From the NCBI GenBank assembly GCA_031273805.1, contig JAISRE010000046.1, forward strand, positions 1-35,539: a stretch of DNA of 35,539 bases, written 5' to 3'. Every line of letters begins with the position of its first letter. Within the stretch, counting starts at the first letter, position 1. A program made the position numbers and the translations under genes. The notes beneath the pieces are model-generated. The model searched no databases and had not been told where the DNA came from. It was given only the letters and a program-made list of their open reading frames with translations. This DNA comes from Synergistaceae bacterium. Lineage in GTDB: Bacteria > Synergistota > Synergistia > Synergistales > Synergistaceae. Below, one piece after another: positions 7,109-16,603 of the stretch.

Positions 7109-7939
7109 ATGCACATATTGGGTTCTGGCGCTGTCGGTCCGGGGAAAGCGGATTGGCAAATTTTGACAGGTTTTCACCTGAAAATTATCGGTATCGTTTT
7201 GATGGTGTTCGATCACATATATCAGATGTTTTATATGTTCGGAGCGCCGGATTGGTTTACATGGCTTGGACGACCGGTTGCGACAATATTCCTGTTCCTT
7301 TGCGCGGAAGGGTATCATTACACCCGCAGCAAGGCCGGATATATGCTGAGCCTTTTTGTCGGTTTTCAGTCGATGAATGTCATTTCCACGTTGTTGACCT
7401 TGAGGATGAGACTCGATGACGTTGCGCTGATTAACAATATCTTCGGAACGTTATTGGTGTCCGTGTTTTACATGATTCTAGCCGATATGCTGAAGCAGGC
7501 CGTGAGCGATAAAAAGCTCGGCGCCTCTCTTCTTGTCCTGTCTTATATGCTGCTGCCCTTTGTCGTCGGAATTTTGGCGTTGACTATGACGGACCTGCCG
7601 GTCTGGCTGAGAGTTGCCGTGCTCAGATACATTCCTAACCCCATTGCGGTCGAAGGCGGTTTTACCCTGGTGCTTTTGGGCGTGTTGTTTCATCTCTTCA
7701 GGAAGGCTCGCATGATTCAGGTCATGATCGTGCTGGCGGTGAGCGCGTTATCCCTTTTTTTGGCCGACGGCGTACAGTGGATCATGGCTCTGGCGGTCAT
7801 TCCCATACTCTTGTATAACGGAAAACGTGGGCCAGGCGGCATGTGCGGAAAGTATTTTTTCTATGTCTTTTACCCGGCGCATATTTATCTGCTATACGTC
7901 ATAGCGTGGTTGTGGAGTAACCAATCAGCACTTCCTTAA
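7109..7939 (+). CDS. TraX family integral membrane protein
   Basis: A 276-residue protein with about eight hydrophobic helices. It matches the TraX family (PF05857): after an LTGFHLKIIGIVLMVFDHI segment comes GRPVATIFLFLCAEGYHYTR, equivalent to the family's GR-(I/V)-A-(F/T)-(P/I)-(I/L)-F-x-F-L-x-x-EG-x-x-(H/Y)-T-R pattern, and a KYFFYVFYPAHIYLLY C-terminal motif. F-plasmid TraX acetylates pilin, but chromosomal homologues are mostly uncharacterised and belong to the wider acyltransferase-like membrane proteins. The ATG at 7109 is chosen because TTTGGAGG lies 8 nt upstream. No conjugation genes are nearby, so a role in pilus acetylation is not implied. Confidence 0.8.
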   Translation: MHILGSGAVGPGKADWQILTGFHLKIIGIVLMVFDHIYQMFYMFGAPDWFTWLGRPVATIFLFLCAEGYHYTRSKAGYMLSLFVGFQSMNVISTLLTLRMRLDDVALINNIFGTLLVSVFYMILADMLKQAVSDKKLGASLLVLSYMLLPFVVGILALTMTDLPVWLRVAVLRYIPNPIAVEGGFTLVLLGVLFHLFRKARMIQVMIVLAVSALSLFLADGVQWIMALAVIPILLYNGKRGPGGMCGKYFFYVFYPAHIYLLYVIAWLWSNQSALP

Positions 7940-7940
7940 C

Positions 7941-8606
7941 CTATCCGCGCTCATTTGTTTTACCGCGCTCTTTCAAGCGGGCCCAGGTCTCCAGCAATGA
8001 CTCCTGATGAAGGGTCCTGACATCAAAGCGCAGAGCTGTAAAGACAGTCTGAACTGCCACGCCGAGGCCAAATACCGAGATCACAGTGCCGATGCCGACG
8101 CTTCCATCGAGCGCCCATCCGAGGCATAGAACAGTACCCTCGACACATGCGCGGCAGAATCCCACGGGGCAGCCGGTGCGTTTTGTCAGGATGACCATCA
8201 GCGAGTCCCGAGGGCCGGAGCCATATGAAGCGCCTATGTAAAGGAAACTCGCAAAGCCTATCACAAACAGGCCGCCAACTATCGTGATCACTCCCAACAC
8301 AAAGTTATTCATGATCGGAATCCAGCCCAAAAACAACAGCATATCCACAAACAACCCGATAAAAACCGAGTTACAGAGTGTCCCTATCCCAACTTGTTCC
8401 TTCATGAACATGGCGATTATAACTATGACAATCGATACGATAATGCTACACACCCCTATCGTAAGATGGAGATGCTTGGCAAGCCCCTGATGAAAAGCAT
8501 CCCAGGGCGAGTAGCCCAAGTTCGCTCTAAGGGTCAAAACAATTCCCAGCGCATAGAGAAACAGTCCAAATAAGAGCCTTGCAACTCTCAAAACATCGCG
8601 GAACAT
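7941..8606 (-). CDS. YczE/YitT-like integral membrane protein (COG2364)
   Basis: A 221-residue membrane protein with five or six hydrophobic segments. The N-terminus (GLFLYALGIVLTLRANLGYSPWDAF) and the mid-protein GASYGSGPRDSLMVIL motif are typical of the YczE family. The biochemical role is unknown. The ATG follows GAGGGGAAG at good spacing. Its stop lies one base from the stop of the convergent traX-like gene, with no room for a terminator between them. Confidence 0.75.
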   Translation of the reverse strand: MFRDVLRVARLLFGLFLYALGIVLTLRANLGYSPWDAFHQGLAKHLHLTIGVCSIIVSIVIVIIAMFMKEQVGIGTLCNSVFIGLFVDMLLFLGWIPIMNNFVLGVITIVGGLFVIGFASFLYIGASYGSGPRDSLMVILTKRTGCPVGFCRACVEGTVLCLGWALDGSVGIGTVISVFGLGVAVQTVFTALRFDVRTLHQESLLETWARLKERGKTNERG

Positions 8607-8687
8607 TACTCAACTTCCCCTCGTTCAAATACCAGCTCTTTGCGGTGAGCATATTTACTTATATGGCTATTAGTTTAGCTCAGGTAA

Positions 8688-8769
8688 AGTGTCAAGGCGC
8701 CCGAGCGAACGAAGCGAATCGGGCGCCTTGACACTCCAGAACTACAACATGTGACAAATAGTCATATTT
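8688..8769. repeat. dispersed repeat, copy B, with a perfect 17-bp inverted repeat
   Basis: Positions 8688-8704 and 8719-8735 are exact reverse complements (17 bp: agtgtcaaggcgcccga and its complement) around a 14-nt loop. The right arm and the following sequence to 8769 are copy B of the repeat found at 6918 and 18319. It lies in the 305-bp gap between the YczE-like gene and the amt stop codon; no gene is seen there. Confidence 0.9.
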
Positions 8770-8835
8770 AATTTATTATACAACATGTTGCTCAGTACTC
8801 TCTGGGTATATTTGCACGTTCTATGCGCGTAGCGG

Positions 8836-8882
8836 CACGGCGAGAGGGGCGCGGCAGTGATACCCGCGCCCCTCTCGCCGTG
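8836..8882. terminator. perfect 19-bp hairpin downstream of amt
   Basis: Positions 8836-8854 and 8864-8882 are exact reverse complements (very GC rich, 9-nt loop). It lies 30 bp past the amt stop on the minus strand, where a terminator is expected, but neither side carries a T tract. It may protect the mRNA 3' end. Confidence 0.6.
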
Positions 8883-8911
8883 TTCAGAATTCGAAGATGA
8901 AACAGGTTTCG

Positions 8912-10639
8912 CTACGCGGTCTTAGCCGCCCCTTCCCGTACGCGATCATAATCATACTGCAGGGCGTCAAAGCCTTCCTCTCCTGTGCTCACCCTAATGA
9001 CGTTTTCCACATTATATGTAAAAATTTTCCCATCTCCCGGCTCACCGGTATGAAGCACTGACTTGGCCGCGTCAATAACCTTCCTGACCGGAACCTTGCT
9101 CACCACTGTTTCTATTCGCACATGGTTCTGCATCGTCTTCTCCATTCTGGCGCCGCGATAAAATTCACTCTTGCTCTTTTGAGCTCCGCAGCCGGTGACG
9201 GGCGTTACCGTAAGACCGGTTATTCCTATCCTGTTCAACGCTTCCTTCAGAGCATCGGTCTTCTTGGGATCGGCGAATATCTCGATTTTAGTCATTTTAT
9301 GACCGAGCGGATCCTCTTTCCCTTCAGCTGAAGTGAGGCTCTCCGTCGGCGCGGAGTCGTCGCCCGCCTCCGCCATCTTGGCCTTGAGGAAGTTAAAGGA
9401 TTCCGTCGAGAGAGGCATAAAGTCGGCATAGCTGCTCTCCAGAGCGTGCTCGCGAATATCCAATCCCTCCATCTCCTCATCGCGCGACACGCGAAGCCCC
9501 ACGAACGACCTTATCAGAGCGAACACGACCGTCATCGACACGCCCGTCCAAGCAGCGACACTCACCACTCCGAGGAGTTGAACCAGCACCATGCCCGATC
9601 CGCCGCCGTAAAGCAGCCCGCCGTCCAGAGCGAAGATCCCGGTCATTATCGTCCCGGCAGCTCCGCACACTCCATGAACGCCTATCGCTCCCACAGGATC
9701 GTCAATCTTGAGCTTCTGGTCAATAAACTCTATGCCAAACACAAGGATAAACGCCGATATGGTCCCTATAAAAAACGCGCCCACCGGGCTCACGGCATCA
9801 CAGCCGGCTGTTATAGCCACAAGACCGCCGAGCGCGCCGTTGAGCGTCATCGAGACGTCGGGCTTCCCGTAGCGAACCCAGGTGATCAGCATCGTTGCGT
9901 TTGCCGCAGCGGCAGCGGCAAGATTGGTGTTGAAGATGACGCTTGATATGGAGGTCAGCACATCGTCTCCTGTCGCTGAAAGGGTTGAGCCTCCGTTGAA
10001 ACCGAACCACGCGAACCACAGAATGAATACTCCAAGCGCGCCCAAGGTGAGGCTGTGTCCGGGAATCGCGTGCACCTTTCCATCCGGAGTGTACTTACCG
10101 ATTCTCGGGCCAAGCATGTAGGCGCCGACCATAGCCGCCACGCCGCCAACCATATGAACTGCGGTTGACCCAGCAAAGTCATGAAAACCAAGGTTCGCCA
10201 GCCAGCCGCCGCCCCATATCCAGTGCCCTGATATCGGATATATGATCGCGCTTATCACTATGCTGTAAATACAGTACGACGAGAACTTCGTCCTCTCCGC
10301 CATTCCCCCCGAGACTATAGTCGCGGCAGTGGCGCAAAATACCGTCTGAAAGATGAGAAACGCGTAAGTATGTACTTGCGGCGCGGCGTCGTATGTGCCT
10401 CGTACAAAGAAATCAAATTGCCCGATTATGCCGTGAATATCAGCGCCAAACATAATGCCGAAGCCAATTACCCAGAAGGCCACCGAACCCAGAGCGAAAT
10501 CCATCAGGTTCTTCATAATAATATTTCCGGCGTTTTTCGCTCTGGTGAAACCAGTCTCAACCATAGCAAATCCAGCCTGCATAAAAAACACCAATATAGC
10601 GCCTAACAATACCCATATGGTATTAACAGATGAAAACAT
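8912..10639 (-). CDS. amt: ammonium transporter with C-terminal P-II (GlnB/GlnK-like) domain
   Basis: A 575-residue fusion. Residues 5-405 form an Amt/MEP/Rh channel with eleven expected helices; the twin-His pore residues are His162 (STAVHMVGG) and His322 (AIGVHGVCG), and the conserved cytoplasmic tail motif DEEMEGLDIREHALESSYADF is at 387-407. A linker rich in Ala, Ser and Glu (about 410-448) leads to a P-II domain (449-560) with MTKIEIF, GLTVTPVTGCGAQK, EFYRGAR, GDGKIF and VIRVSTGEEG. The T-loop (485-505) lacks the uridylylated Tyr51 of GlnB/GlnK: EFYRGAEY is EFYRGARM. Free P-II proteins plug Amt channels; here the regulator would be tethered. ATG 10639 is chosen over TTG 10657 because AAGGAGGTG lies 6 nt upstream. 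No separate glnK is present. Confidence 0.93.
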   Translation of the reverse strand: MFSSVNTIWVLLGAILVFFMQAGFAMVETGFTRAKNAGNIIMKNLMDFALGSVAFWVIGFGIMFGADIHGIIGQFDFFVRGTYDAAPQVHTYAFLIFQTVFCATAATIVSGGMAERTKFSSYCIYSIVISAIIYPISGHWIWGGGWLANLGFHDFAGSTAVHMVGGVAAMVGAYMLGPRIGKYTPDGKVHAIPGHSLTLGALGVFILWFAWFGFNGGSTLSATGDDVLTSISSVIFNTNLAAAAAANATMLITWVRYGKPDVSMTLNGALGGLVAITAGCDAVSPVGAFFIGTISAFILVFGIEFIDQKLKIDDPVGAIGVHGVCGAAGTIMTGIFALDGGLLYGGGSGMVLVQLLGVVSVAAWTGVSMTVVFALIRSFVGLRVSRDEEMEGLDIREHALESSYADFMPLSTESFNFLKAKMAEAGDDSAPTESLTSAEGKEDPLGHKMTKIEIFADPKKTDALKEALNRIGITGLTVTPVTGCGAQKSKSEFYRGARMEKTMQNHVRIETVVSKVPVRKVIDAAKSVLHTGEPGDGKIFTYNVENVIRVSTGEEGFDALQYDYDRVREGAAKTA

Positions 10640-10842
10640 TTTTTGCACCTCCTTCAAGGATTATGTTTACTTGAAAATACATCATCAGCACTCCTAATAC
10701 CGGCAAATATTGACTGGCTTGAGAGTGCCCGCCTGAGTTTGGGTGACAAATGCACCCTGTTGTCTTTAAGTTCTAGTTCTGAACTTTTATGCGTTGAGGC
10801 ATCAGCAGAAATAACAATTCAATGAGCAGTGCTTCAAGCAGC

Positions 10843-11286
10843 TCACTTTGACGTAATGCTGTTTGAAGGCTGCACCGCTATGATTACCGAGGAGCCAGGC
10901 CACAGCTCTCCCTCCGCCACGATCCACTGGCTTGACGACCCTGCTTCTGTTTTTTTTGAACTAATAAAATGCCGTATTTCATCAAATTCCATCTCCGCTA
11001 TAGATCCTGAAATTTCGGCTGTCTGCAATCTTTCCGTCTCCTTAACGATCCAACGGTACACCAACGACTGGGAGACTCCGAAAATATTGCCCATCATATT
11101 GAAAGATGCCTTACCCAAGCTATAGAGGATAACGGCCAATGCTTTTTTTACGGGTAAATTTGCGTTGACGCGCAAATCTCCCTCGATGAAATTATATCCA
11201 CACGCCTTACATTGGTATCGTTGGCTATGTCGGACAATTCCGCTTTTCACAACATCTTCTGATTGGCACCTTTTGCAGTGTGGCAT
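10843..11286 (-). pseudogene. IS1-like transposase, truncated (InsA-type zinc ribbon plus helix-turn-helix)
   Basis: A protein of about 147 residues. It begins with a zinc ribbon (MPHCKRC, then YQCKACGYNF), a helix-turn-helix region (MMGNIFGVSQSLVYRWIVKE) and the start of the catalytic part (MEFDEIRHFISSKKTE). These resemble single-frame IS1-family transposases. The chain stops soon after QWIVAEGELWPGSSVI, so the rest of the DDE domain is missing, and no continuation is seen in any minus-strand frame before amt. No terminal inverted repeats or target duplication were recognised. Most likely an inactive remnant. Start chosen at the ATG preceding PHCKRC (11286); ATGs at 11310 and 11292 are possible. 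Confidence 0.65.
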
Positions 11287-11352
11287 AACCATCCCCCATC
11301 TCCATAACATTCGGAAGAAATTACACTCTTAACTATTTCACCTATCTTTTCT

Positions 11353-11424
11353 TTATTGTGAATATGCTTCATTCAACAATCCCATATTCTCCGCGACATC
11401 GAGTACACTTATTCCTGCGCTCAT
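11353..11424 (-). CDS. possible 23-residue small ORF (low confidence)
   Basis: On the minus strand ATG 11424 is preceded by GAGGAG with 8-nt spacing and opens 23 codons (MSAGISVLDVAENMGLLNEA...). It lies just upstream of the transposase remnant. It may be a fragment of another mobile-element gene or a chance frame; no function is suggested. Confidence 0.2.
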   Translation of the reverse strand: MSAGISVLDVAENMGLLNEAYSQ

Positions 11425-11862
11425 TAATCATCTCCTCTGCCATGTATTTTCGCTTATCAGGGAAAAAACAACAAATCTAATGACGGGCATTCTACTCCGT
11501 AAATTTTACTTGTCAAGTATTTTTTTTAAAAACACGTTTATATTCTCATGTATAATGCATAAAGCCCATTATATTCGGATTTATGCTGAGTTTTTTAGAA
11601 TTTAAGCAAAAATAAATGAAATCCCTCAAATCTCTATAAAATAGTATACAGTATAAAATTATTTTCCTTATTGCATTGCTTTTATACTCCGTGATACAAT
11701 CAAACGAATCTTTTTTTAATATTCTGAATAAACAGAAATGGCGGCATGTGCTGGATCGTCCGTCTACGCTGAATAACTGTCCGGCATTGCCTCCAATGCG
11801 CAAGTTTATGCGGTTGCTTGTATATATATCTCCTAACCGTAAATTTATTTTATGAGAGCGTG
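11425..11862. other. AT-rich intergenic region upstream of gltB
   Basis: About 440 bp of AT-rich DNA with no convincing gene. It must hold the gltB promoter, but no pair of -35/-10 boxes stands out; TATAAT occurs at about 11551-11556 without a good -35. An 85-codon minus-strand frame here resembles nothing. Confidence 0.5.
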
Positions 11863-14800
11863 ATGACTATGAACAGTGCTCCATTCGGCTATCCCGGCAA
11901 ACAAGGACTTTATGATCCCAAATTCGAGCATGACGCGTGCGGGATAGGAATGCTTGTCAACATCAAGGGAAGAAGATCTCATTCACTCGTCAAGGATGCT
12001 CTGGCGGTGTTGATCAGCCTGAGCCATAGAGCGGGCGTCGGAGCTGACCCGGATACAGGCGACGGGGCCGGTATCCTGATGCAGATACCCCACAGATTTT
12101 TGAAGCGGGTCTGCGCTGACAGGGGGATAGATTTGCCCGACGAGGGCAAATACGGCGTGGCTATGATCTTCTCCTCCCCCGACGCCGCTCGCAGGGAGAA
12201 GACCCTGAATATATTCGAGTCCATAGTGAATTCAGAGGGACTCGGACAGATCGGAGTTCGTCCCGTTCCTACATATCCGGCTGCGGTGGGACGCCTCGCG
12301 CGGGACGTTTGCCCGGCCATCAGCCAGGTCTTCATCGAGATGCCTGACGGCATGAGCCGGGAGGTTTTCGAACGCAAGCTGTACGTCGTGTCGAAGCTGG
12401 CGATTGCGCAGATACGGAACGTGAAGTACATGGGCTCCGACCCATATCTCTACCTTGCCAGCATATCCTCGCGCACCATCGTCTACAAGGGAATGCTGAT
12501 ACCGAGCCAGATAGACGAATTCTATCTCGACCTGAGGGACGAGGACGTGGAGTCCGCCATCGCGCTGGTACACTCCCGCTACTCCACGAACACATTCCCG
12601 AGCTGGGAGAGGGCGCACCCCATAAGACACCTCATACACAACGGGGAGATCAACACGATTCGCGGCAATATCAACTGGATCAAGGCAAGAGAATCGATAC
12701 TGGAGTCAGATAAGTACGGGGAGGACTACAAAAAAATCCTGCCGATAATCAACGAGGATGGAAGCGACTCAGCCATGCTCGACGACTTCCTTCAGTTCAT
12801 GCTCAACGCAGGCTTCAGTTTCCCTCATGCCCTGATGACGGCCATCCCGGAGCCGTGGGAGCACGACAAAGTCATGGACCCGAACAGGAGAGCGTTCTAC
12901 GAATACAGCAGCTGTCTCATGGAGCCGTGGGACGGCCCCGCCGCGCTGGCTTTTACCGACGGTGAAGTCGCCGGCGCCCGGCTCGACAGGAACGGTCTGC
13001 GTCCGGCGAGATACTGCGTGACTCGCGACGACGTGCTGATACTGTCGAGCGAGGTGGGCGTGCTGCCGATACCTGAGAGAAACATCATCCGCAAGGACAG
13101 ACTGCGCCCCGGCAGGATGCTCTTGATCGACACGAGGGAGGGGCGGATAATAGAGGACGACGAGATAAAATCGCGCGTCGCCGCCGAGGCGCCGTATCTG
13201 AAATGGGTGGAGGAGAACATTCTGAAGCTCGGCAACCTTCCCGCGCGTAAAGGCATAGGAGAGAGATGGCGCGATATCATAAAGGACAAGCGCTCAAAAG
13301 ATGCGGCCACTCCGCACGATCAGGTGCTACTGAAGGACTTCGTCGGACTCGATTCGTTATTCGTGGCCACGGAAAACGCCGGCATGGCGCCCTGCGCGCT
13401 CCTCGAGGCGGAGAAGATATTCGGCTACACGTGGGAGGACCTCTGCCTCACCTTGAAGCCGATGTCCGAGAATGGGGAGGAGCCGATAGCATCTATGGGG
13501 GCGGACGTTCCTCTCGCTATCCTGTCGGAGAAGCCTCAGCTGCTCTACAACTACTTCAAGCAGATGTTCGCGCAGGTGACAAACCCGCCTCTTGACGCGC
13601 TTCGAGAGGTCAACGTCACTTCGTCATCCGTTCAGTTCGGCAGTGAGGGCAACATGCTGAAACCCAGCGCGCAGAACTGCCGCATGATACATCACTCGAC
13701 GCCCGTACTCTCAGACGATGACCTGCTCAAGCTGCGTAACATCGAGGAAGACGGTTTTCGCTGCGTCTCCCTCCCGATGCTCTTCAACAACAGACTGCAG
13801 GATGGGCTCAAAAAGTCACTTGACAATCTGTTCTTTGCTGCCGACATAGCGGTGGAGAGCGGATACAATCTCATAATACTCTCCGACCGCGGCGCCGGAG
13901 AGCACAGAATCCCAGTCCCGGCGCTTCTGGCGACAGCAGGACTGCATCATCATCTGATTCGTAACAAAACCAGGACGAAGGTAAGCATAATTATAGAGAG
14001 CGGAGAACCTCGCGAGGTGCATCATCTGGCAATGCTGATCGGGTACGGCGCCGACGCCGTCAACCCATATCTGTCATATAGGATCATACGCGACATGGTC
14101 TCTCGCGGCGCCATAAAGAGCGAAGAACAGTGCGCCCTGGACAACTATATGCGCGGACTCACAAAGGGCATCATCAAAATTTTGTCGAAGATGGGCATAT
14201 CCACCGTTCGCAGTTATCAGGGCGCCCAGATATTCGAGGCGCTCGGTGTGAGCGAACAGGTCGTGAACGAGTACTTCACCGGAACTGCCACCCGCATCGG
14301 AGGCATCACGCTGAAGGAGATCGAGGGGGAGTGCCGCGCGCGGCACGAGAACTCGTTCAACTCCATCAAGATGGGCAGCCCGCTGGATGCCGGCGGGGAC
14401 TTCAAATGGAGGCGCGACGGCGAGTATCACCTGTTCAACCCGGAGACCATATACCATCTTCAGCAGTCCTGCCGCACTGGGGATTACGATATGTTCAAGA
14501 AATTCTCCGCCAAGGTTTCCAGCCGTTCCGACGTGCTGAAGAACATCAGAAGCATGCTGAACGTCGTAACACGCGGCAAACCTATTCCGATAGACTCTGT
14601 GGAGCCGGTGGAGAGCATTGTAAAGCGCTTCAAATCCGGCGCGATGTCCTATGGCTCCATCAGCCCGGAGGCTCACGAGTGCATAGCGATCGCGATGAAC
14701 CGTCTGCACTGCAAGAGCAACTGCGGCGAGGGGGGAGAAATACCGGAGCGGGCGATTCCCCTCGAGAACGGAGACAGCTCGTCGAGCGCGATAAAACAGG

Positions 14801-16581
14801 TCGCCTCCGCCCGATTTGGGGTGACGATCGGCTATCTCAACAACGCGGTCGAGATACAGATCAAGATGGCTCAGGGAGCAAAGCCCGGCGAGGGGGGGCA
14901 TCTGCCTGGCAGCAAGGTTTACCCGTGGATAGCGCGCGCCCGAAATTCCACGCCGGGAGTCGACCTGATATCCCCTCCGCCGCACCACGATATCTACTCC
15001 ATCGAGGATCTGGCTCAGCTCATATACGACCTGAAGAACGCCAACAGACACGCGCGCGTCAGCGTCAAGCTGGTATCAGAGGCCGGTGTCGGCACCATCG
15101 CCGTCGGAGTCGCAAAGGGGCTCGCGGACGTCATCCTTATAAGCGGGTATGACGGCGGAACAGGAGCGGCTTCACGCGGCAGCATCAGGCATACGGGGCT
15201 TCCCTGGGAGCTTGGGCTTGCCGAGGCTCATCAGACGCTTCTGTTGAATAACTTCCGCAATCGCATCACGCTGGAGACGGATGGCAAACTGCTCACGGGA
15301 CGAGATATCGTCATCGCCGCCCTGTTGGGCGCGGAGGAGTTCGGTTTTGCAACGTCCCTGCTTGTCGTGCTGGGATGCGACATGATGCGCGTCTGCAACC
15401 TCGACACCTGTCCTGTGGGTATAGCGACTCAAAACCCGCTGCTCAGAAAAAAATTCAGCGGGAAACCGGAGTACGTCGAGAACTTCATGCGCTTCCTGGC
15501 GCTAGAGGTGCGAGAGTGGATGGCCCTGATAGGCGTTCACACCTTCAACGAGCTTATCGGCCGAGTCGAGCTCCTGCGCGTCAAGCACAATATACCGAGC
15601 GAGAAAGCGCGAACCATAGACCTTTCAGGGCTGCTCTTCCAGCCATCATCCATCGAGAGGAAGGAGGACCGCTACTTCAACTTCCCTCAGAAGCATATGC
15701 TGCAGCGGTCGCTGGACGGGAACACGCTCATACCTCTATGCTTCCCGGCGCTGGATTTCTCCGAGCGGATAACATCGAGACTGAACATCGACAACACCAA
15801 CAGAGCGGTCGGCGCGATGCTCTCCAGCGAAATAACGAGAAAGTATGGTATAGACGGACTCCCGGACGACACAATACACCTCGTCTTCGACGGATCGGCG
15901 GGACAGAGCTTCGGGGCCTTTCTGACTCATGGGGTCACACTGGAACTCCACGGTGAGGCCAACGATCACGTGGGGAAGGGATTATCCGGAGGACGAATAA
16001 TCATAATGCCGCCGGACGACTCCAACTCATCCCCCGATAACGTCATCATAGGCAATGTCGCCCTGTATGGCGCAACCTCCGGCGAGGCCTTCATAAGGGG
16101 CGTCGCGGGCGAGCGCTTCTGTGTGCGGAACAGCGGAGCAACCGCTGTCGTAGAGGGAGTTGGAGATCACGGCTGCGAGTATATGACAAGGGGACTCGTC
16201 GTCATACTCGGTTCCACCGGAAAGAACTTCGGCGCCGGAATGTCCGGCGGGATAGCCTACGTCTACGACCCGGACTCGAATATGGAGCACAACCTGAACC
16301 GTGGGCTCGTCAGCGTCACAAGCCTTACGGATGAGGACGAAGATGTCCTGCGCGGCGTCCTGGAGCGCCACCTCCTGTACACCGGCAGCATAAAGGCAAG
16401 CGATATACTGGACGATTTCAAGTCCTCCGTCGATTCATTTGTCAAGGTAATTCCAAACGATTATCAAAAGGTGCTCGACGCTATGCGAGTCGCGCGGGAA
16501 AATGGCGTTGCCAGTGAGGATATAGCAATCTCGGTTTTCAACACAGTGACGGGCGGCAGGACCGATGGCAAAAAATACTGA
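11863..16581 (+). CDS. gltB: glutamate synthase, large (alpha) subunit
   Basis: A 1572-residue GOGAT large subunit: glutamine plus 2-oxoglutarate to two glutamates, with electrons from GltD. Cys26 in HDACGIG is the class II amidotransferase nucleophile, exposed after removal of a 25-residue propeptide. The amidase domain runs to about 430 (RYSTNTFPSW, HNGEINT, DRNGLRPARY). Then come the central domain, the FMN/2-oxoglutarate barrel (GEGGEIPERA, AQGAKPGEGGHLPG, GYDGGTGAA) and the C-terminal GxGxG helix domain. The 3Fe-4S cysteines are 1172, 1178 and 1183 (CDMMRVCNLDTCPVG). The start at 11863 puts the Cys at the normal place; the frame extends 15 codons upstream to a TTG. Length is normal for the bacterial alpha subunit. 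gltD follows 22 bp later. Confidence 0.97.
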   Translation: MTMNSAPFGYPGKQGLYDPKFEHDACGIGMLVNIKGRRSHSLVKDALAVLISLSHRAGVGADPDTGDGAGILMQIPHRFLKRVCADRGIDLPDEGKYGVAMIFSSPDAARREKTLNIFESIVNSEGLGQIGVRPVPTYPAAVGRLARDVCPAISQVFIEMPDGMSREVFERKLYVVSKLAIAQIRNVKYMGSDPYLYLASISSRTIVYKGMLIPSQIDEFYLDLRDEDVESAIALVHSRYSTNTFPSWERAHPIRHLIHNGEINTIRGNINWIKARESILESDKYGEDYKKILPIINEDGSDSAMLDDFLQFMLNAGFSFPHALMTAIPEPWEHDKVMDPNRRAFYEYSSCLMEPWDGPAALAFTDGEVAGARLDRNGLRPARYCVTRDDVLILSSEVGVLPIPERNIIRKDRLRPGRMLLIDTREGRIIEDDEIKSRVAAEAPYLKWVEENILKLGNLPARKGIGERWRDIIKDKRSKDAATPHDQVLLKDFVGLDSLFVATENAGMAPCALLEAEKIFGYTWEDLCLTLKPMSENGEEPIASMGADVPLAILSEKPQLLYNYFKQMFAQVTNPPLDALREVNVTSSSVQFGSEGNMLKPSAQNCRMIHHSTPVLSDDDLLKLRNIEEDGFRCVSLPMLFNNRLQDGLKKSLDNLFFAADIAVESGYNLIILSDRGAGEHRIPVPALLATAGLHHHLIRNKTRTKVSIIIESGEPREVHHLAMLIGYGADAVNPYLSYRIIRDMVSRGAIKSEEQCALDNYMRGLTKGIIKILSKMGISTVRSYQGAQIFEALGVSEQVVNEYFTGTATRIGGITLKEIEGECRARHENSFNSIKMGSPLDAGGDFKWRRDGEYHLFNPETIYHLQQSCRTGDYDMFKKFSAKVSSRSDVLKNIRSMLNVVTRGKPIPIDSVEPVESIVKRFKSGAMSYGSISPEAHECIAIAMNRLHCKSNCGEGGEIPERAIPLENGDSSSSAIKQVASARFGVTIGYLNNAVEIQIKMAQGAKPGEGGHLPGSKVYPWIARARNSTPGVDLISPPPHHDIYSIEDLAQLIYDLKNANRHARVSVKLVSEAGVGTIAVGVAKGLADVILISGYDGGTGAASRGSIRHTGLPWELGLAEAHQTLLLNNFRNRITLETDGKLLTGRDIVIAALLGAEEFGFATSLLVVLGCDMMRVCNLDTCPVGIATQNPLLRKKFSGKPEYVENFMRFLALEVREWMALIGVHTFNELIGRVELLRVKHNIPSEKARTIDLSGLLFQPSSIERKEDRYFNFPQKHMLQRSLDGNTLIPLCFPALDFSERITSRLNIDNTNRAVGAMLSSEITRKYGIDGLPDDTIHLVFDGSAGQSFGAFLTHGVTLELHGEANDHVGKGLSGGRIIIMPPDDSNSSPDNVIIGNVALYGATSGEAFIRGVAGERFCVRNSGATAVVEGVGDHGCEYMTRGLVVILGSTGKNFGAGMSGGIAYVYDPDSNMEHNLNRGLVSVTSLTDEDEDVLRGVLERHLLYTGSIKASDILDDFKSSVDSFVKVIPNDYQKVLDAMRVARENGVASEDIAISVFNTVTGGRTDGKKY

Positions 16582-16603
16582 GGAATAGGAAGGGAGAAGT
16601 AAA

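Noticed and set aside
7109-7939. Conjugative element suggested by the traX-like gene
   Set aside because: No relaxase, type IV secretion or integrase genes are nearby; chromosomal TraX-like genes are common.
8728-8733. TTGACA within repeat copy B (and copy A) as a -35 box
   Set aside because: No -10 element lies 15-19 nt downstream, and the hexamer is part of the inverted repeat.
11546-11803. A minus-strand frame of 85 codons upstream of gltB
   Set aside because: AT-rich, no Shine-Dalgarno of note and no family resemblance; probably chance.
14074-15152. Long frames on both strands overlapping gltB (325 and 340 codons)
   Set aside because: They lie wholly inside the clear gltB coding sequence and show no family motif; they are shadows of GC-rich coding DNA.
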